From positions 1 to 37,695 of the forward strand of contig MFHO01000003.1 in the NCBI GenBank assembly GCA_001778635.1: 37,695 nt of DNA, written 5' to 3'. A program made the position numbers and the translations under genes. The notes below the pieces were generated by a model, which was not told where the DNA came from, did not search any database, and was given only the letters and a program-made list of their open reading frames with translations. Position 1 is the stretch's first letter. Each line of letters opens with the position of its first letter. Positions 33,979-37,695 of the stretch are shown here, in pieces. Origin of the DNA: Candidatus Giovannonibacteria bacterium RIFCSPHIGHO2_02_FULL_45_13. Lineage in GTDB: Bacteria; Patescibacteriota; Minisyncoccia; UBA11713; 2-01-FULL-45-33.

Positions 33979-35505
33979 ATGGCAATAAAGCTTCATGCGG
34001 CGGAGGTCGTCGGGCTTTCGGGGAAGATTATTGATGTTGAGATTGATCTTTCCCCGGGGCTTTTTAGTTTTGCGATTGTCGGTTTGGCGGACAAAGCGGT
34101 CGCCGAATCAAAAGAAAGGATTTCCGCAGCGATAAAAAATCTGGGCGCGAAAAGTCCGCAGAAAAAAAATCAGCGCGTAGTTATTGCTTTGGCTCCGGCC
34201 GACCTCAAAAAAGAGGGGCCGGTTTTTGATCTGGCGATTGCGCTTTCGTATCTCTTGGCTTCTAAACAAGCCGAATTTGATCCGAAAGGAAAAATTTTTC
34301 TTGGTGAATTGGCTTTGGACGGCGCGTTGCGGCCCATAAAAGGTGTTTTGGCGCTTGCCGAAGAAGCCAAGCGCGCGGGGTTTTCGGAAATTTACGTGCC
34401 CGAGGGCAACGGCGCTGAGGCGGCGCTGGTGGACGGCGTTAAAGTTTTTGAAGCGCAGTCTTTGGAAAATATTTTAGAGCATCTGGAAGAAAAAAATTTA
34501 ATTAAAGAATGTCCGAAAACAAAATTTAATCTTACCGAAGTCGGGACGCTGCTTGATTTTTACGATGTCCGCGGACAGGAGTCCGCCAAGAGGGGGTTGG
34601 AAATAGCAGCGGCCGGCGCGCATAATGCTCTAATGATCGGGCCACCAGGAACCGGAAAGACAATGCTTGCGCGGGCGTTTGCTTCAATTTTGCCGCCGCT
34701 CTCCCGCGAGGAGGCTTTGGAGGTCACAAAAATTCATTCCATCGCTGGCGCGCTAAAAGACGACGAATTTATTTTGAAGCACCGCCCTTTCAGAAACCCG
34801 CATCACACCTCTTCTTACGTTTCGTTGGTTGGCGGCGGAGCATACCCCAAACCAGGAGAAATTACTTTGGCTCACAGAGGCGTTTTATTTCTGGACGAAT
34901 TTCCGGAATTTGAGCGGAGAGTAATTGAGGTTTTAAGACAGCCGTTGGAAGACAAGACTGTAACAATCTCGCGCGCGAAAGCCACGTTAAATTTTCCAGC
35001 GCAGATCAGCATGATACTTGCCATGAATCCATGCCCTTGCGGCAATCTCGGATCTCCAAAGGCGTGCATTTGCAACCCCGCGTCTATAAGCCGCTACCAA
35101 AGAAAAATTTCAGGGCCTATCGTAGACCGCATTGACCTTTGGCTTGGGGTTTACGGAATCGAGCATAGAAAATTGGAAGATGATGTTGCCGATGGCCGCG
35201 AATCTTCTTTTCAGATCAGAAAAAGAGTAGAGAGGGCGCGGGAGATCCAAAAGAGACGTTTTGGTGATTCAAAAATACTGACCAACTCCGAAATGTCCGT
35301 CAGAGACATAAAAAAATACTGCGTACTTGACGACGAATCAAAATCAATCCTTCAGCAAGCCGCTGCGCGGCTTGACCTTTCTCCGCGCAGCTACCACCGC
35401 GTCATCAAACTCGCTCGTACCATTGCTGACCTCGCGGGCGAGCCCAACATAAAAAGCCCCCATATTCTGGAGGCTCTGCAATACAGGCCGAAAGCATTGA
35501 TTTAA
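33979..35505 (+). CDS. comM: ComM / YifB-like Mg-chelatase family AAA+ ATPase
   Basis: FAIVGLADKAVAESKERISAAI, MIGPPGTGKTMLARAFASILPPLS, FRNPHHTSSYVSLVGGG, AMNPCPCG. Confidence 0.93.
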   Translation: MAIKLHAAEVVGLSGKIIDVEIDLSPGLFSFAIVGLADKAVAESKERISAAIKNLGAKSPQKKNQRVVIALAPADLKKEGPVFDLAIALSYLLASKQAEFDPKGKIFLGELALDGALRPIKGVLALAEEAKRAGFSEIYVPEGNGAEAALVDGVKVFEAQSLENILEHLEEKNLIKECPKTKFNLTEVGTLLDFYDVRGQESAKRGLEIAAAGAHNALMIGPPGTGKTMLARAFASILPPLSREEALEVTKIHSIAGALKDDEFILKHRPFRNPHHTSSYVSLVGGGAYPKPGEITLAHRGVLFLDEFPEFERRVIEVLRQPLEDKTVTISRAKATLNFPAQISMILAMNPCPCGNLGSPKACICNPASISRYQRKISGPIVDRIDLWLGVYGIEHRKLEDDVADGRESSFQIRKRVERAREIQKRRFGDSKILTNSEMSVRDIKKYCVLDDESKSILQQAAARLDLSPRSYHRVIKLARTIADLAGEPNIKSPHILEALQYRPKALI

Positions 35506-35510
35506 ACTCA

Positions 35511-36605
35511 TCACATTTTGATCACGTCCATAACCGCGTCAAATTTCGCGTCAACCACAATCGGATTTTTGGTGAAAACTCTCTCGGCAGTAACAGGATC
35601 TTTTAATCCGTGTCCCGTCAGGACGCAGACAGCAATGTAAGATTTATCAAAATACAGCCTACGCATTTTCACATCTTTTATAAGCCCGGCCACTGAAGCT
35701 GCCGAAGCTGGCTCGCAAAAAATCTGTTCAAGCCGCGGAAGAAGAGCATAAGCTTCTAAAATTTCTTCATCCGTTACGCTGTCAATAATACCTACAGATT
35801 CTCTTCTTGCGGTTTTTGCGTCTTCCCAGCGCGCGGGATTTCCAATACGTATGGCGCTGGCCACGGTTTCGGGACTCTCAACGATACGATTCAAAACAAT
35901 CGGAGCGGCTCCGGCAGCTTGATATCCGCGCATCGCAGGCCTGTTAAAGGGCTGGATCTTCCCAATTTCGATATATTTTTTATACCCCCACCAATAAGCC
36001 GTGATATTGCCAGCATTGCCAACAGGAATGTAGTGATAAGTTGGCGCTCTGCCAAGCTTATCGCAAATCTCGTATGCTCCGGTCATCTGGCCGGGCATTC
36101 TATTTGGATTTAGCGAATTTAAAAGGCCGATGTCCGGATTTTTTGCTACAATCTCTTTTACAATCCGAAATGCTTCATCAAAATTTCCGCGTACCTGGAT
36201 TACTTCCGCGCCACAGGCGAACGCTTGGCTTATTTTGCCAAGCGCTACCTTGCCATCAGGAAGAAGCCCGAAAAGTTTTATGCCGGCCCGCGCACAGAAC
36301 GTGGCTGCTGCGGCTAAAGTGTTTCCAGTTGAAGCGCAAATTTCAGCCTTTCTGCCTAAAAATTTTTCATAACTGACGGCCGTAGTCATTCCTCTGTCTT
36401 TAAAAGATCCTGTAGGATAATTTTTTCCTTCGTCCTTTAAATAAATATCGGATTCAAATCTTCCATATTTTTCATTCAGATATTCTTTTAGGCGATCCGC
36501 CCGCCAAAGCGGAGTCGAACCCTCGCCCAAAGTAACAATATTTTCTTTGGGTATTGCCTGAATTTCCGGAGGCATAAGATCCAGATATTTTTCGATAAGG
36601 CCCAT
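35511..36605 (-). CDS. thrC: Threonine synthase
   Basis: VTLGEGSTPLWRADRL, YPTGSFKDRGMTTAVS, CASTGNTLAAAATFCARAGI, YHYIPVGNAGNITAYWWG. Confidence 0.9.
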   Translation of the reverse strand: MGLIEKYLDLMPPEIQAIPKENIVTLGEGSTPLWRADRLKEYLNEKYGRFESDIYLKDEGKNYPTGSFKDRGMTTAVSYEKFLGRKAEICASTGNTLAAAATFCARAGIKLFGLLPDGKVALGKISQAFACGAEVIQVRGNFDEAFRIVKEIVAKNPDIGLLNSLNPNRMPGQMTGAYEICDKLGRAPTYHYIPVGNAGNITAYWWGYKKYIEIGKIQPFNRPAMRGYQAAGAAPIVLNRIVESPETVASAIRIGNPARWEDAKTARRESVGIIDSVTDEEILEAYALLPRLEQIFCEPASAASVAGLIKDVKMRRLYFDKSYIAVCVLTGHGLKDPVTAERVFTKNPIVVDAKFDAVMDVIKM

Positions 36606-36699
36606 TTTATTCTCAAATCTGGCTTTACTGTAGCATCAAAGAAACAATAATGTCAAAACCCAATTTTTCGGTGCGTGGTCAAAATGTTACACTAACAAC

Positions 36700-37146
36700 A
36701 TGAGCGTTTTGGCAGAAAACAGGAAAGCGCGATTTGAATTTGAGATACTCGAAACATTTGAAGCTGGCATCGAGCTTTTTGGATTTGAGGTGAAAGCCGC
36801 GAGAAATCACAAAATGAGTCTTGAAGGCTCGTATGTTTTTCTAAGGCACGGGGAGTTTTATTTGGTTGGGGCGACCATCGCGCCATATCAACCCAAAAAT
36901 ACCCCTAAAGATTATGAGCCGGCGCGAGAGAGGAAACTTTTGCTTCACAAAAAAGAAATCAATTATTTAATCGGCAAAGCCGCGACGCGCGGGTTGACAA
37001 TCCTCCCGCTCAAGGTGTATACTAAAGGCGCGCGGATAAAATTGGAAATCGCAAGCGCGCGGCGGCTCAAAAAACACGATAGGCGAGAGCGCATAAAAGA
37101 ACGCGAAGATAAAAGAAAAATTGAAAGAACATTGAAAGAATTATAA
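36700..37146 (+). CDS. smpB: SsrA-binding protein SmpB
   Basis: LAENRKARFEFEILETFEAGIELFGFEVKAARNHKMSLEGSYVFLR, PKNTPKDYEPARERKLLLHKKEI. Confidence 0.96.
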   Translation: MSVLAENRKARFEFEILETFEAGIELFGFEVKAARNHKMSLEGSYVFLRHGEFYLVGATIAPYQPKNTPKDYEPARERKLLLHKKEINYLIGKAATRGLTILPLKVYTKGARIKLEIASARRLKKHDRRERIKEREDKRKIERTLKEL

Positions 37147-37163
37147 AATGAAAGTGGGGTTTA

Positions 37164-37205
37164 CCCCCACACCAAATCGGTTCACAAAGTGATTTGGTGT
37201 GGGGG
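37164..37205 (+). promoter_or_regulatory. 15-bp perfect hairpin spanning the ssrA 5' end
   Basis: CCCCCACACCAAATC-N12-GATTTGGTGTGGGGG. Confidence 0.8.
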
Positions 37206-37558
37206 TGAATTGGATTCGAGGAAGAATAAATTATCATGCGCTCAGGCAGAGTATGTGAAGTATGCTCTTGAAATTTTCTTCACAAACCAATAAGTGCAAA
37301 CTTATTTTCTAAAGTAGCGGCTGTTTTTGGCTCTTTACGGCCAATGCAGCTTGCCACTTCTTACGCTTAATTTAGTGTGAGCATTGGTCCTTGATTCTCG
37401 CTAGAGGGTTGCCAGTGTTATAAGCGGGACGGCATTGATAAAAGCTCCGCATCAATGCAAGCAAACAGGGGTAAAATTTTCCGCCAAAGGCGGATAAAAA
37501 GCTTGTCAACCGCAGATTATGAGTTCTTCCGACCCGGGTTCAACTCCCGGCATCTCCA
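37201..37558 (+). ncRNA. ssrA: Transfer-messenger RNA (tmRNA)
   Basis: 5' GGGGGTGAATTGGATTCGA and 3' GACCCGGGTTCAACTCCCGGCATCTCCA; acceptor GGGGGTG/CATCTCC; resume codon candidate GCA at 37296; directly downstream of smpB. Confidence 0.92.
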
Positions 37559-37612
37559 CATAACAATACTTCCGCCTTTTTCAGAGAGGATTGCCTCGGG
37601 GCTTCGCCCCTC

Positions 37613-37645
37613 GGCTTGGTGGCTTTGCGCAAGGCGCAAAGCCAC
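37613..37645. repeat. 12-bp perfect hairpin downstream of ssrA
   Basis: GTGGCTTTGCGC-AAG-GCGCAAAGCCAC. Confidence 0.8.
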
Positions 37646-37695
37646 ATAATCCCACGGCTCGGAAAAAGAAAAGGAAGCGGATTTGTCCAAAAGTT

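Noticed and set aside
35511-36605. Isolated threonine synthase as an unusual finding
   Set aside because: Scattered single biosynthetic genes are common in reduced genomes, and the rest of the genome is not visible.

Overview
This 37.7 kb window looks like a chromosomal segment of a Candidate Phyla Radiation (Patescibacteria/Parcubacteria-like) genome. That reading is an inference from gene content, small basic proteins and tRNA/tmRNA genes without an encoded CCA; no taxonomic search was run. From left to right it holds: the 3' end of pgk; a 1.3 kb insert with an unknown 330-aa protein and structured leader, followed by a second diverged copy of the pgk 3' end; a PD-(D/E)XK nuclease / unknown / NYN-nuclease cluster; DHH phosphoesterase and RNase HI; a split ComEC; ndk and a beta-CASP metallo-beta-lactamase; an str operon (rpsL, rpsG, fusA) interrupted by a RelE/ParE-like toxin-antitoxin module; a HicBA cassette between 21-bp direct repeats; a ~12 kb type IV secretion-like operon (VirB6-like, PrgI, split VirB4/TraC, VirB2-like pilin); a promoter-driven, highly structured unidentified RNA upstream of tRNA-Pro(CGG) and a 43-aa basic ORF; a TrmB-like regulator; a second promoter-plus-terminator-bounded unidentified RNA; PilB ATPase with a response regulator and histidine kinase; ComM; threonine synthase; and smpB-ssrA. 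The most unusual cross-cutting signal is a set of palindromic elements inserted in frame in protein-coding genes (comEC twice, a T4SS accessory gene, prgI, a beta-propeller gene, fusA, the pgk tail). Two of these (prgI and beta-propeller) are inverted copies of one another. The other strong candidates are the two unidentified RNAs, the unusual tmRNA (24-codon tag, 5' end inside an alternative hairpin), and the pgk-flanked insert.
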